This document shows positions 18,801-29,920 of a stretch of DNA of 64,000 nt, piece by piece. Origin of the DNA: Streptomyces sp. AC555_RSS877 (GTDB lineage Bacteria > Actinomycetota > Actinomycetes > Streptomycetales > Streptomycetaceae). Below the pieces are notes generated by a model that saw nothing but the letters and a program-made list of their open reading frames with translations, searched no databases and was not told the DNA's origin. The position numbers and the translations under genes were made by a program. How positions within the stretch are numbered: position 1 is the stretch's first letter; each line of letters begins with the position of its first letter. The DNA lies in NCBI RefSeq assembly GCF_019049245.1, contig NZ_JAGMUK010000182.1, forward strand, positions 122,142-186,141, in the 5' to 3' direction.

Positions 18801-20338
18801 ACCAGTCCTGGCTGCAGCTCAAGATGGCACATCTGCGCAGGCTCGATGATGGCCTTGGCCATACCGGCGGCAGTCAGCGGACCGACGACCACAGCCTTGT
18901 CCAGCGCTCGCTGCAGACCCGGCTGGGCCAGGCAGTCGGCGTAGAAGTCAGCCCGCACTCCGATGACCACAAGCGCACACGGCGCACCACCCGAACCACC
19001 CGCTGCCGCCCCCAGGGCTTGTACGAAAGCCCACCGTTCACGCGCGTCCTTGCACAGCGCGAAGATTTCCTCGAACTGATCGACCACCAGCACCAGGCGC
19101 GCCTGGCCTATCTGCTCTCCGGCCGCCCTAGCCTCCAGCACGTTGTTGACGAAGCCACGCACATGATCAGGCCGCGCTGCCACAGCTGCGGCCATCTGCT
19201 CGACATCGCCGGCCCCCAGCCGAGCCAAGGCACTGGCCAGCGCAGCCACCGGCCGTCCGGTGGGCGTCAGCCGTGCATGGGGCCAGCTGGCGCAGCCCGG
19301 CAGAGCAACCTCGCCGCGGTCCAAAGCCGGCAGGAGACCAGCACCGAGCAAGGACGACTTGCCCGCACCCGACGAGCCGATCACCAGCAGCGGCTCGTGC
19401 ACGTCCATCTGCTGAGCCAGCCGCGCGGTCAGTTGTTCGAGCAGCGCAGTCCTGCCGAAGAACCACTGGGCCTGCTCGGGTCCGAAGGACACCAGGCCCG
19501 GATACGGGCACACCGCAGCAGCGGCGCTCTTGTCCGCTTCCCATACTTCGTCGGCCGTCTCTGCGGCCGTCGGTGGCCGATAGGCAGGATTGGCGCCCAG
19601 CACCAGTTCGCCGGCCCGCCCGCTGGCATGCTGAAGAGGGACAGGCAATCCTCGCGAGCCCAGCGACTGCTGCAGGTACCTGGACGCTCTCAGCAGCGTC
19701 AGCTGCGGGCCAGCCTGAGGATCCCCCTGCCGCAGCAGGCGGATCAGCTCGCCGGTAAAGGCGGTGTGCACCGCCCCTACCGGAGCCAGAGCGTGCTCCT
19801 CCCGTGCCGCAGCCGTCAGTACGAATCCGCCCTCGATCCGTATGAGCCCAGTCCCCATCCCCTCAGCGTCTGTCCCTAGGGTCCCGACAGCCCGTCCGGA
19901 AAAGCAGCAGTCCAGTGTGACCACCAGGGCACTCGCGTCGCTCTGCAGCAGAGCATCCCGCACTGAGGTATACGGCAGCGCTGTGAACGCCAGCGACCGG
20001 GGACGGCGGGCTCGAGTAGCCTGGGTCGCCAGATGCAGAGCCCCATTTGGGCTGACCAGACCATGCCCCACGTAGTGAAACCAGAGCACCCCTCCGGCTG
20101 CGGCCTGCTCGATCGCCTTCTCCAATACCAAGCCCAGCTCCGCGGGCTCCGCCGGATCCAGCAGCACAGTCAGGCTCTCTCTGCCCAGCCCACAGCGCTC
20201 CACCAGTGCCTCGCCTAGGTCCCGAACACTTGCAGACACCGCTGCGACATCCTCGAGTCCTGAATCCGCACCGTAGGTGCCGCACCCTGCGAGCAGAACC
20301 TGGGTGCCATCCGTCCTGAGTGCCTCCACCCCCATCAC
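15812..20338 (-). CDS. Caspase - nSTAND NTPase - WD40 protein (conflict-system sensor/effector)
   Basis: The 1508-residue protein has four parts. Residues about 10-250 are a caspase-like (C14) protease with His92 in YVGHG and Cys145 in LDCCFSG, both catalytic residues present. Residues about 277-700 are an STAND NTPase with Walker A GSSGAGKSS at 321-329 and Walker B LVLVVDQFEE at 415-424, followed by winged-helix-like sequence. A single transmembrane helix follows a basic patch at about 741-761. Residues about 830-1480 form WD40 repeats with recurring SPDGK/TxLAV motifs, ending in a conserved-looking EWALYIPEISYRHVCA tail. In this architecture the WD40 part is thought to sense a trigger, the NTPase to oligomerise and the caspase to act as effector. 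The start (GTG 20338 or ATG 20335) overlaps the stop of the upstream EACC1-like gene. The trigger and cleavage target are unknown. Confidence 0.92.
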   Translation of the reverse strand: MMGVEALRTDGTQVLLAGCGTYGADSGLEDVAAVSASVRDLGEALVERCGLGRESLTVLLDPAEPAELGLVLEKAIEQAAAGGVLWFHYVGHGLVSPNGALHLATQATRARRPRSLAFTALPYTSVRDALLQSDASALVVTLDCCFSGRAVGTLGTDAEGMGTGLIRIEGGFVLTAAAREEHALAPVGAVHTAFTGELIRLLRQGDPQAGPQLTLLRASRYLQQSLGSRGLPVPLQHASGRAGELVLGANPAYRPPTAAETADEVWEADKSAAAAVCPYPGLVSFGPEQAQWFFGRTALLEQLTARLAQQMDVHEPLLVIGSSGAGKSSLLGAGLLPALDRGEVALPGCASWPHARLTPTGRPVAALASALARLGAGDVEQMAAAVAARPDHVRGFVNNVLEARAAGEQIGQARLVLVVDQFEEIFALCKDARERWAFVQALGAAAGGSGGAPCALVVIGVRADFYADCLAQPGLQRALDKAVVVGPLTAAGMAKAIIEPAQMCHLELQPGLVELMLRDLGMEAGDERTEEFADAGALPLLAHALRAVWERREGRTLTVAGYSQAGGVHGAIAATADACYDGLETQAQQELTRTLLLRLIQVGETVETRRRLHAADLLENLSEPDASLVLEALTRVRLVTRDIGTVEIAHEVLIRAWPRLRAWVEEDRSGLLIRQRIAASAAQWEAAGRQNTDLRQQPVLLGEEIAWAATAPAHLRLTAGERDFLDASGALGQRRTRRRRVLRAVISGLTVLALLAGALAWQRSQALAADRLQATARNIAARADTLRQFDPQTAMLLNVAAWKTSRVPEARSGLITATAQQDQDTFSLPDLPTAEQHLSQNGSTVVSVDSRGSGRVRVWDVRAKKQTKDFNVPARPAAPTGQTSALSTDGSAIAVQSADGVRLWKTSTGRPSSAAVGDSDSRPLALRGTTLVLAMQSHVEVWDMRASRQVARINQTASEAELDGTDRVALCDSGLMEGSRGGRLALWNLRTGDKVGRDLTSRPGEAVCDEGSMRFSPDGKLLAVPVFSSQSTGAINLWNARTARPPHDEDTQAPFAVLGPGFPFAISVAFSPDGTVLAVADDRAIVLYRVSPKSPTTLISYSLQSEGADYLGFTSDGQTLAFLRGSDAGTAVRSLRPFAGSPRTYASPNALGVISGDGTVVAVQSPDAERNEIRTVDGDTGKATGFVVKTLPRTDSADTDGTTRVSPMVLSLDGQVLAVGDPGARTVTVWNTRSRHLVRELAFSAPINQLSFQLGGGLLMSSDGTVAVARIGNGKTVEALNVDTGAVIRTVSGVSGQLMAISADGQLLVTDNGEIINLDTGGHRRVVLARYATATQAVFSPDGRFLAATDYAGGLALWDSKATRRLTYLDGGSAYAYGHGTRPRGGILAFSVDGSMLAVQHPLEPKVQLWDTQTLRHVGAPMPLSVDGEEFLPASLAFGPQEKTLRAVGGALDFLSEQATVGHSVFYTKAPLDPATLVTGLCTRVGRDLTKAEWALYIPEISYRHVCA

Positions 20339-20736
20339 TCCCCGGACGGGACTCCTGGAGAACCGTCCCCAAGCCTCTGCGACAACTCCTCCACCAGAGC
20401 GCGCACTTCATCCGCCCCGTGCAGACTGCGCGCCAGCGGAGCCGACACCTCCACCGACGACCCGTCCGACCGGCTCAGCTTGCACACCATTTCGCCAACT
20501 GACTGGCTCCGAGCCCAGGCCACCACAGCGCTCACCAGCCCCACAGCCAACCCACCCGGTGCCAACGCCACGGTCAGAGCCTCAAGGCCACCCCCTAACG
20601 CGTCCTTACGCGAAGGCCCCTCCACCAAGCCCACCCGGCCGCGCCACTCAGGTTCCCCGGACAGCGAGCCATGAAGTGACCGCAACAGGTCACCTGGCAT
20701 CCTGCTGTCGATCTGGATTCGGACTGTCCCACTCAT
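20335..20736 (-). CDS. EACC1-like effector-associated constant component
   Basis: The 133-residue protein has a short beta-rich start (TVRIQID), a WRGRVGLVEGP segment, a hydrophobic stretch at about 51-75 (LEALTVALAPGG, LAVGLVSAVVAWA) and a C-terminal strand-helix unit (DGSSVEVSAP, VRALVEELSQRLG). The order and spacing resemble EACC1 (effector-associated constant component 1), the small invariant partner of variable effectors in actinobacterial NTP-dependent conflict systems. The ATG at 20736 has GGGGGA six bases upstream. Its TGA overlaps the start of the caspase-nSTAND gene, implying coupled translation and a complex. The family call is from recalled pattern and context. Confidence 0.75.
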   Translation of the reverse strand: MSGTVRIQIDSRMPGDLLRSLHGSLSGEPEWRGRVGLVEGPSRKDALGGGLEALTVALAPGGLAVGLVSAVVAWARSQSVGEMVCKLSRSDGSSVEVSAPLARSLHGADEVRALVEELSQRLGDGSPGVPSGE

Positions 20737-21360
20737 CAAGGTCCCCCGGATGCGAGTTGCCGTGCCCGTACAGCGGGATACTTGACCAGCTGAACGGGAC
20801 GTAATCCTCAAGCAGGTGTATACAGCGGATAATTGTCTATCCATTGCATAACACTTCATCCGGACCTACATGTCGAACCTCAAACCGACATCCCTGGCAA
20901 CCGAACGTGAACCCGGAGTCCAGCACCAACATTCCGATCGCGGCAGTTCGACGAGCCGTCAGGCTGAAGGACCAGTTGACTGGCAGTCGTACGCCTCTGT
21001 CCTCAGGCTGCCCCGCAGACCATGCGGACCGAAGCCGCGTGCACGGGCCGCTGCGCCATGCCTGCGACCGTGAGTCTGTAGGACACCCTCAGTGGCGGTC
21101 CCTCATCGAGCCCGCGGCGGTGGGGTACAGGCCCGGCTCGGAGCGGTTTGCGATTTCAGTGTCGGTCTGTGCGAGGTCGATGGTGATCGGCTCCGGTGAC
21201 TGTCCGTCGACGGAGCACAGGGCGGCGGCCGGCCATCGCTTCGTGAGGGTGAAGGGCGCACGACCATCCGGGCGTCGACCGCGTGGCGTGCCGTCGACCG
21301 TAGTCCGTGTGGTGTGCCCTGAGATCTTGTGTTGGCTCACCCGTGAAGGAGACACACGGC
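20737..21360. other. Intergenic region upstream of the conflict operon
   Basis: About 620 bases without a convincing gene. The part near 20820-20860 is AT-rich for this window and probably holds the promoter of the EACC1-caspase operon, but I cannot assign boxes with confidence. Confidence 0.4.
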
Positions 21361-21753
21361 ATGTTTGGACAGTCGCAGGCGTTCAGCGGCTTCGCGGTCG
21401 ACGACCTCGGCGAGGCCCGCCGGTTCTATGGTGAGACTCTCGGTCTCCGGGTGGAGGAGACCGGGGAGGGGGACATGCGGATGCTGACCCTCACGCTCGG
21501 CAGCGGCGCGCGTGTCTTCGTCTACCCGAAGGAGACGCACACCCCCGCGACGTTCACGCTTCTCAACTTCCCCGTGGACGACATCGAGGCCGCCGTCGGT
21601 GAACTGGAGCGGCGCGGCGTGAACCTGGAGCGCTATCCCGGATTCGACCACGACGAGAAGGGCATCGTCCGTGTCGGTGACGGCGGTCCTGCGGCGATCG
21701 CGTGGTTCACCGACCCGGCCGGGAACGTTCTCTCCGTGCTCCAGGAGAATTGA
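21361..21753 (+). CDS. VOC (glyoxalase-like) family protein
   Basis: The 130-residue protein shows both betaalphabeta-beta-beta modules: [20 protein letters not shown] at the start, [20 protein letters not shown] in the middle and [16 protein letters not shown] at the end, where Asn replaces the more usual final His-Glu pattern. The first metal-ligand position is a Gly rather than His, so it may be a binding rather than a metal-dependent catalytic member. A GAAGGAGA ribosome binding site lies nine bases before the ATG. It is convergent with katG. Confidence 0.85.
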   Translation: MFGQSQAFSGFAVDDLGEARRFYGETLGLRVEETGEGDMRMLTLTLGSGARVFVYPKETHTPATFTLLNFPVDDIEAAVGELERRGVNLERYPGFDHDEKGIVRVGDGGPAAIAWFTDPAGNVLSVLQEN

Positions 21754-21791
21754 CGAGCGGGGCCGCTTGGTATGAGTGGCCCTCTGGGCTC

Positions 21792-21829
21792 GGCGGGCCC
21801 GCGTGCCGTGTGGGGTGCGCGTGCCCGCC
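21792..21829. terminator. Bidirectional hairpin between VOC gene and katG
   Basis: GGCGGGC at 21792-21798 pairs with GCCCGCC at 21823-21829, with further partial pairing inside. It lies between convergent stop codons. Confidence 0.5.
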
Positions 21830-21889
21830 ATGGAAGCGCCGTGGGAGCTCTGCGGGACCAGCGTCCCTGCCCCCGCCCGGACAACGGGT

Positions 21890-24832
<2,943 letters not shown>

Positions 24833-24892
24833 TCACGCGTCGGCCGCCTCATCCTGGCTGGTGCGAACCCGACCAGCGGTGGATCACGCACC

Positions 24893-25924
24893 TCAGACCT
24901 GTGACTCCGAAGCCTGTCCGCTGGTCCCCCTCACCACGAGCTTCGGGTCCAGCACGGCCTCCCGCGGTGCCACGTCCGCGCCTTCCAACCGCTCCACGGC
25001 GAAGCGCACCGCGTGCTCCGCCATGAGGACCGCGTCCTGGCGCACCGTGGTCAGGCCGATCGGCATCAGGTGGGACAGATGGCTGTCGTCGTAGCCGACG
25101 ACCGACATGTCACGGGGGACGTCGACCCCCGCCCGCGTCAGCGACATCAACAGACCCCACGCGCAACGGTCGTTGCCCGCCAGGACCGCGGTCGGCAGGG
25201 GCTGCCCGCGGTCGCGCTCCGCGAGAAGCAACGTCCCCGTCTCGATGCCCGACAGCTCGGTGTGGTCACCGGGAATGACCCGCGCCTGTGACTCCAGCCC
25301 GTGACGGCGCATAGCGGCCCGGTAGGCACGCCGCCGCTCGGCCGACCCGGGGCCACGGCCGCCGTCGATGTGCACGATCCGACGGTGCCCCAGCTCGACC
25401 AGGTGGTCCATGGCCTGTCGCACCCCCTTACCCTCGGCCGAGTGCACGAAGTCGACGTGGGCGTGGGGCACTCGGCGACTGACCGACACGGTGACCGTGC
25501 GACGCCCGAGCTCGTCGAGGTAGGCAGCCTCCGCGTCGGAGCCGAGCAGGATCACTGCCTCGCAACGGTGACCGAGGAGCGCCTCGATCGCCTTGGCCTC
25601 CGCACGGCTGTGCGTGGCCGCGGAGAGCAGGACGTCGTAGCCGAGCCGTTCGGCCTCGGGGTAGATGCCCGCGATGAGGTCCGAGTGGAACGTCTGGTGC
25701 ACGGTGAACATCACGCCGAGCGTGCGACTGCGCCCCCGGGCGAGCAGCCGGGCGGCGTTGTCGGGGCGGTAGCCGATCTCGTCGGCGACGCGCAGGACGC
25801 GCTCGCGGGTCTCCTGGCTGGCCCCCGGCTGGCCGCGGAAAATGATTGATACGAGTGCCCTGGACACGCCCGCCTTCGCGGCGACGTCCGCCATCGTGGG
25901 CCGTTGCTTGGCCGACGCATCCAC
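24893..25924 (-). CDS. LacI-family transcriptional regulator (block 2)
   Basis: The 343-residue regulator has the LacI helix-turn-helix near residues 10-30 (TMADVAAKAGVSRALVSIIF), RERVLRVADEIGYRPDNAAR at the hinge and an effector domain with VVGYDDSHLSHLMPIGLTTV. The GTG at 25924 is preceded by GGGGGAGG, and this start gives a length matching the block 1 LacI regulator, with which it shares several segments such as IVHIDGGR. It is divergent from the iol genes. The 14-mer CTAGAGCGCGCTAG lies downstream of it and again before the distal binding-protein gene, making it the likely repressor of both. The inducer is presumably an inositol or its keto derivative. Confidence 0.9.
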   Translation of the reverse strand: MDASAKQRPTMADVAAKAGVSRALVSIIFRGQPGASQETRERVLRVADEIGYRPDNAARLLARGRSRTLGVMFTVHQTFHSDLIAGIYPEAERLGYDVLLSAATHSRAEAKAIEALLGHRCEAVILLGSDAEAAYLDELGRRTVTVSVSRRVPHAHVDFVHSAEGKGVRQAMDHLVELGHRRIVHIDGGRGPGSAERRRAYRAAMRRHGLESQARVIPGDHTELSGIETGTLLLAERDRGQPLPTAVLAGNDRCAWGLLMSLTRAGVDVPRDMSVVGYDDSHLSHLMPIGLTTVRQDAVLMAEHAVRFAVERLEGADVAPREAVLDPKLVVRGTSGQASESQV

Positions 25925-25991
25925 CTGTGAACCTCCCCCTTCGACGCGCCCCACCTTACGGTCGGCCGCGAAATCTCCCAGCAACAAGCTA

Positions 25992-26041
25992 TTGACATGA
26001 CATTTGGACAGGGCTCATCGTACTTGCCTAGAGCGCGCTAG
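25992..26041 (+). promoter_or_regulatory. Promoter and LacI operator candidate for the iol operon
   Basis: TTGACA at 25992-25997 and CATCGT at 26016-26021 (18-bp spacer) are followed by CTAGAGCGCGCTAG at 26028-26041; a partial second copy, TAGAGCGCGC, begins at 26042. A repressor bound here would sit on the transcription start. The same 14-mer is found at 30927-30940. Confidence 0.65.
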
Positions 26042-26112
26042 TAGAGCGCGCCAGTTCGAGAACGTCCCACGAGAACTCCCCGGTGTCTCCGGAGCGAAGG
26101 GAAACCAGCGTG

Positions 26113-26445
26113 ATGCCGTTCGAAGTGCTGACCATGGGCCGTGTGGGAGTGGACGTGTATCCGCTCCAGACCGGCGTCGGGCTTGCGGAGGTCACCTCGC
26201 TCGGGAAGTACCTGGGCAGCAGTCCGACGAACGTCGCGGTGGCAGCCGCCCGCTACGGCCACGCCGCGGCCGTGATCACCAAGACGGGCCACGACCCGTT
26301 CGGGGACATCGCCCGCGCGGCCCTGGAGGGCTACGGCGTCGACAGCCGCAAAGTCGTCACCACCCGCTGGCCTCCCCCCGCCCAGCTGTCGCCGCCGGGT
26401 TCGACCTCCCCACCTCCGACTGAAGGTCCCCGCCCCTCCCCGTAA
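26113..26445 (+). pseudogene. iolC: Truncated 5-dehydro-2-deoxygluconokinase (iolC stub)
   Basis: IolC phosphorylates 5-dehydro-2-deoxy-gluconate in inositol breakdown. The first 85 or so residues from the ATG at 26113 are typical: FEVLTMGRVGVDVYPLQTG, SLGKYLGSSPTNVAVAAARY and AVITKTGHDPFGDIARAALE, the PfkB N-terminal part. After VDSRKVVTT the frame becomes Pro/Ser-rich for about 24 residues and stops at 26445. The remaining roughly 230 residues, including the ATP-binding anion hole and catalytic Asp, are missing. No second half is seen downstream, so this looks like an internal deletion joined just before iolE. Confidence 0.85.
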
Positions 26446-26455
26446 AGGACACACC

Positions 26456-27406
26456 ATGGCAACGGCGCCATCCTCCCTCCGCACCATCGCGGGCAACCTG
26501 TGCCTGGGCTCCGCCCCCGACTCCTGGGGCGTCTGGTTCCCCGAGGACGAGCACCAGGTGTCGTACACCCGCTTCCTCGACGAGCTGGCCGCAGCCGGCT
26601 ACCAGTGGCTCGAACTTGGGCCCTACGGCTACCTCCCGACGGATCCGCAGCGGCTGAAGGACGAGCTGGCCGCCCGTGGGCTGCAGGTCTCCGGCGGCAC
26701 CGCGTTCGGCGCGCTGCACCGGCCCGATGCCTGGGACGAGATGCTCGCCCACGTCCGGCAGGTCGCCGCTCTGACCGCTGCCGCGGGCGCCCACCACCTG
26801 GTCCTCATCCCGCCGATGTACCGGGACGAGAAGAGCGGCGCGTTCACCGAGTCGCCGGAGCTGACCGCCGGGCAGTGGGCGGGCTTCGGCCGGAACGCCG
26901 ACCGGCTGGGCAGGCTGCTCCTGGACGAGTACGACGTACGGCTCGTCCTCCACCCGCACGCAGACAGCCACATCCAGACCCAGCCCGAGATCGAGCGGCT
27001 GCTCAACGAGTCCGACTCCCGCTACACCAACCTCTGCCTGGACACCGGCCATGTGGCCTACGGCGGCGGCGACAACCTCGACCTGATCCGCCGCTTCGGC
27101 GAGCGGGTGGGCTACGTCCACATCAAGCAGATGGACCCCGAGATTCTTGCCCAGGTCGTCGCCGAGGACCTCTCCTTCGGCGAGGCCGTCAACCGCGGGG
27201 TGTGCGCGTCGCCCCCGGCCGGTGTGCCGAACCCGGCGGACGTGGTGGCCGAACTCGCCGGGCTTGCAGCCGAGTTGTTCGTGATCGTCGAGCAGGACCT
27301 GTACCCGTGCGCTCCCGAGGTGCCGCTGCCGATCGCGGTCAGCACCCGAGAGCACCTGGCCGGCTGCGGGTTGGCGGGTACCCGGCGCCCGACTCTTGAC
27401 CGGTAG
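26456..27406 (+). CDS. iolE: Myo-inosose-2 dehydratase-like protein IolE
   Basis: IolE removes water from 2-keto-myo-inositol. The 316-residue TIM-barrel protein starts with the diagnostic LGSAPDSWGVWFPEDEHQ and continues with YQWLELGPYGYLPTDPQRLK, HPHADSHIQTQPEIERLL, LCLDTGHVAYGGGD and YVHIKQMDPE, which carry the metal-binding His, Asp and Glu residues. AAAGGA precedes the ATG. It begins ten bases after the iolC stub and ends nine bases before the permease gene, so it is part of one operon. Confidence 0.9.
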   Translation: MATAPSSLRTIAGNLCLGSAPDSWGVWFPEDEHQVSYTRFLDELAAAGYQWLELGPYGYLPTDPQRLKDELAARGLQVSGGTAFGALHRPDAWDEMLAHVRQVAALTAAAGAHHLVLIPPMYRDEKSGAFTESPELTAGQWAGFGRNADRLGRLLLDEYDVRLVLHPHADSHIQTQPEIERLLNESDSRYTNLCLDTGHVAYGGGDNLDLIRRFGERVGYVHIKQMDPEILAQVVAEDLSFGEAVNRGVCASPPAGVPNPADVVAELAGLAAELFVIVEQDLYPCAPEVPLPIAVSTREHLAGCGLAGTRRPTLDR

Positions 27407-27415
27407 GAGGCGCCC

Positions 27416-28846
27416 ATGGACGTCAGGGACGACAGGGACGACATCGAACAGGCCACCCCAGGCAGGGACGACACGCCGCCGGCGGTCTCCCGGCGGCTCC
27501 GGCTCATCACCGTCATCGCCACCTTCGGCGGGCTCCTCTTCGGCTACGACACCGGCGTCATCAACGGCGCCCTGCCCTACATGACCGACGACCTCGGTCT
27601 GACCCCCTTCACCGAGGGCATGGTCACCAGCTCACTGCTGCTCGGTGCCGCACTCGGCGCGGTCACCGGTGGCAGGCTGTCGGACGCGCGCGGACGGCGT
27701 CGTACGATCCTGATCCTCGCCGTGGTGTTCTTCGTCGGGGCGCTCGGCTGCACGCTCGCGCCGAACACCGCGGTCATGGTCGTGGCCCGGTTCGTGCTCG
27801 GCCTCGCGGTCGGCGGTGCCTCGGTGACCGTGCCCGTCTACCTCGCGGAGGTCTCGCCCGCCGAGCGGCGCGGTGCCCTCGTCACCCGCAACGAACTCAT
27901 GATCGTGAGCGGCCAGTTGCTGGCCTTCACCTCCAACGCGATCATCGCCCGGGTCGGCGGTGAGTCCGGCGGCGTATGGCGCTGGATGCTCGTCCTCGCC
28001 ACCGTCCCGGCCGTGGTGCTCTGGTTCGGCATGCTGGTGATGCCGGAGAGCCCGCGCTGGCTGGCCTCGCAGACCCGCTTCGGGGAAGCCCTGGAAGTCC
28101 TCAAGCAGGTGCGGTCCCGGCAGCGGGCCGAGGCCGAACTCGCCGAGGTGTCCGCCCTCGCCGTCAAGGAGGAGCGGGAGAAGATCGGCGGCTGGCAGGA
28201 CATGAGGGCCACACCCTGGGTACGCAGGCTCATGTTCGTCGGCTTCGGCATCGCGATCGTGCAGCAGATCACCGGCGTCAACACGATCATGTACTACGGC
28301 ACCCAGATCCTCACCGACGCCGGCTTCGCCGCCGACAGCGCTCTGACCGCGAACATCGCCAACGGAGTGATCTCGGTGCTGGCGACCTTCGTCGGCATCT
28401 GGCTGCTGGGCCGGGTCAATCGCCGTCCGATGCTGATGGCCGGTCAGATGGGGACCACGGCCGCTCTGTTGCTGATCGGTGTGTTCTCCCTGGTGCTCCC
28501 CTCCGGCGACGGCCGCGCCTACGCCGTGCTCGCCATGACCGTCACCTTCCTCGCCTTCCAGCAGGGCGCCATCTCGCCGGTCACCTGGCTGATGCTCTCG
28601 GAGATCTTCCCGATGCGGATGCGCGGCTTTGGGATGGGCGTGGCGGCGGTGGTGCTGTGGCTGACCAACTTCGCGATCGGACTGGTCTTCCCGTCCCTGG
28701 TCGACGGAATCGGGATCTCCAACACGTTCTTCCTCTTCGTGGCGGCGGGCGTTCTCGCCCTCACCTTCGTCCAGCGCTACGTCCCCGAAACCAGGGGGCG
28801 CTCCCTGGAAGCCCTCGAAGCCGAACTCCGTACGCGCTTCTCCTGA
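27416..28846 (+). CDS. MFS sugar/inositol permease, IolT-like
   Basis: The 476-residue protein has about twelve membrane helices and the sugar-porter signatures GGLLFGYDTGVINGAL in helix 1, RLSDARGRRR between helices 2 and 3, PESPRWLASQ after helix 6, QQITGVNTIMYYG in helix 7 and VPETRGRSLEALE after helix 12. The helix-1 string and the iol context favour an IolT-type myo-inositol:proton symporter; other sugar porters cannot be excluded. AGGAGG precedes the ATG and overlaps the end of iolE. It gives this block a self-contained uptake route that does not need the ABC binding protein. Confidence 0.9.
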   Translation: MDVRDDRDDIEQATPGRDDTPPAVSRRLRLITVIATFGGLLFGYDTGVINGALPYMTDDLGLTPFTEGMVTSSLLLGAALGAVTGGRLSDARGRRRTILILAVVFFVGALGCTLAPNTAVMVVARFVLGLAVGGASVTVPVYLAEVSPAERRGALVTRNELMIVSGQLLAFTSNAIIARVGGESGGVWRWMLVLATVPAVVLWFGMLVMPESPRWLASQTRFGEALEVLKQVRSRQRAEAELAEVSALAVKEEREKIGGWQDMRATPWVRRLMFVGFGIAIVQQITGVNTIMYYGTQILTDAGFAADSALTANIANGVISVLATFVGIWLLGRVNRRPMLMAGQMGTTAALLLIGVFSLVLPSGDGRAYAVLAMTVTFLAFQQGAISPVTWLMLSEIFPMRMRGFGMGVAAVVLWLTNFAIGLVFPSLVDGIGISNTFFLFVAAGVLALTFVQRYVPETRGRSLEALEAELRTRFS

Positions 28847-28857
28847 CTCCCCCAGTC

Positions 28858-28879
28858 CCCGGGCCGCCATCGGCCCGGG
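28858..28879 (+). terminator. Intra-operon hairpin between permease and iolG
   Basis: A perfect 9-bp stem, CCCGGGCCG / CGGCCCGGG, with a CCAT loop lies 12 bases after the permease stop and 24 bases before iolG. It is stable enough to attenuate transcription into iolG-iolH or to protect the upstream mRNA. Confidence 0.6.
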
Positions 28880-28903
28880 AGGCCGCAGAAAGGACCACCA
28901 CCC

Positions 28904-29920
28904 ATGACTGTGCGTGTAGGCGTCATCGGCGCCGGCTGGATCGGCAAGGAACACATCCGGCGCCTCACCGACACCGTCACCGGCTCCCGCGTCACCGCGG
29001 TCACCGACATCGACGCCGCCCGCGCCGAGCAGGCAGCAGCGCCGGTCGGCGCCCGAGTGCTGTCCGACGGCGCGGCCCTGATCGCGGCGGACGACGTCGA
29101 CGCCGTCCTCGTGACGTCCTCGGGCCCGACCCACTCCGAGCACGTGCTGAGCGCGATAGCCGCCGGGAAACCGGTGTTCTGCGAGAAGCCGCTGGCCACG
29201 ACCGCCGAGGACTGTCTGAAGATCATCGATGCCGAGACGGCCCACGGCCGCCGCCTGGTCCAGGTCGGCTTCATGCGCCGCTACGACGCCGGGTACCGGC
29301 AGATGAAGCAGGTCATCGACTCCGGCCGCATCGGTGAGCCGCTGATCGTGCACTGCGCCCACCGCAACCCGACCGTTCCGCAGTCGTACACCTCCGCCAT
29401 GGCCGCCCTGGACACGGCGGTGCACGAGGTGGACGTGCTGCGCTGGCTGCTCGACGACGAGATCATCTCCACCCAGGTGGTGACCCCGCGCCCCACGAGC
29501 AGGCGGTTCGCCCACCTCAAGGACCCGCAGATCATGCTCTTCGAGACCGCCAAGGGTGTCCGCATCGATCTGGAGGTCTTCGTCAACTGCCAGTACGGCT
29601 ACGACATCCAGTGCGAGGCGGTCGGCGAGGAAGGCCTGGTCCGACTGCCCGACCCGGCCGCGGTCGGCCTGCGCAGCGCGGGACAGCAGAGCACGGAGGT
29701 GCTCACGGACTGGGTGGGCCGCTTCGCGGACGCCTTCGACACGGAGTTCCGCGAATGGATCGCGGGCCTCGCCGCCGGCCATGAGCCCACCGGCCCCTCC
29801 GCGTGGGACGGCTATGCCGCCACCGTCATCACCAGCGCGACCGTCGAGGCCCTGGAGTCGGGCCGCGTCGTCGCCACGGACCTCAAGCCCCGCCCCACAC
29901 TCTACGGAGGTGCCGCATGA
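28904..29920 (+). CDS. iolG: Inositol 2-dehydrogenase IolG
   Basis: IolG oxidises myo-inositol (or an isomer) to 2-keto-inositol with NAD. The 338-residue Gfo/Idh/MocA protein has the Rossmann motif [17 protein letters not shown], the [12 protein letters not shown] block with the catalytic Lys, [17 protein letters not shown], the active-site [11 protein letters not shown] (Asp and His positions) and [20 protein letters not shown] precedes the ATG at 28904. Its stop overlaps the iolH start in GCATGA. Isomer specificity (myo, scyllo or D-chiro) cannot be told from the sequence. Confidence 0.9.
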   Translation: MTVRVGVIGAGWIGKEHIRRLTDTVTGSRVTAVTDIDAARAEQAAAPVGARVLSDGAALIAADDVDAVLVTSSGPTHSEHVLSAIAAGKPVFCEKPLATTAEDCLKIIDAETAHGRRLVQVGFMRRYDAGYRQMKQVIDSGRIGEPLIVHCAHRNPTVPQSYTSAMAALDTAVHEVDVLRWLLDDEIISTQVVTPRPTSRRFAHLKDPQIMLFETAKGVRIDLEVFVNCQYGYDIQCEAVGEEGLVRLPDPAAVGLRSAGQQSTEVLTDWVGRFADAFDTEFREWIAGLAAGHEPTGPSAWDGYAATVITSATVEALESGRVVATDLKPRPTLYGGAA

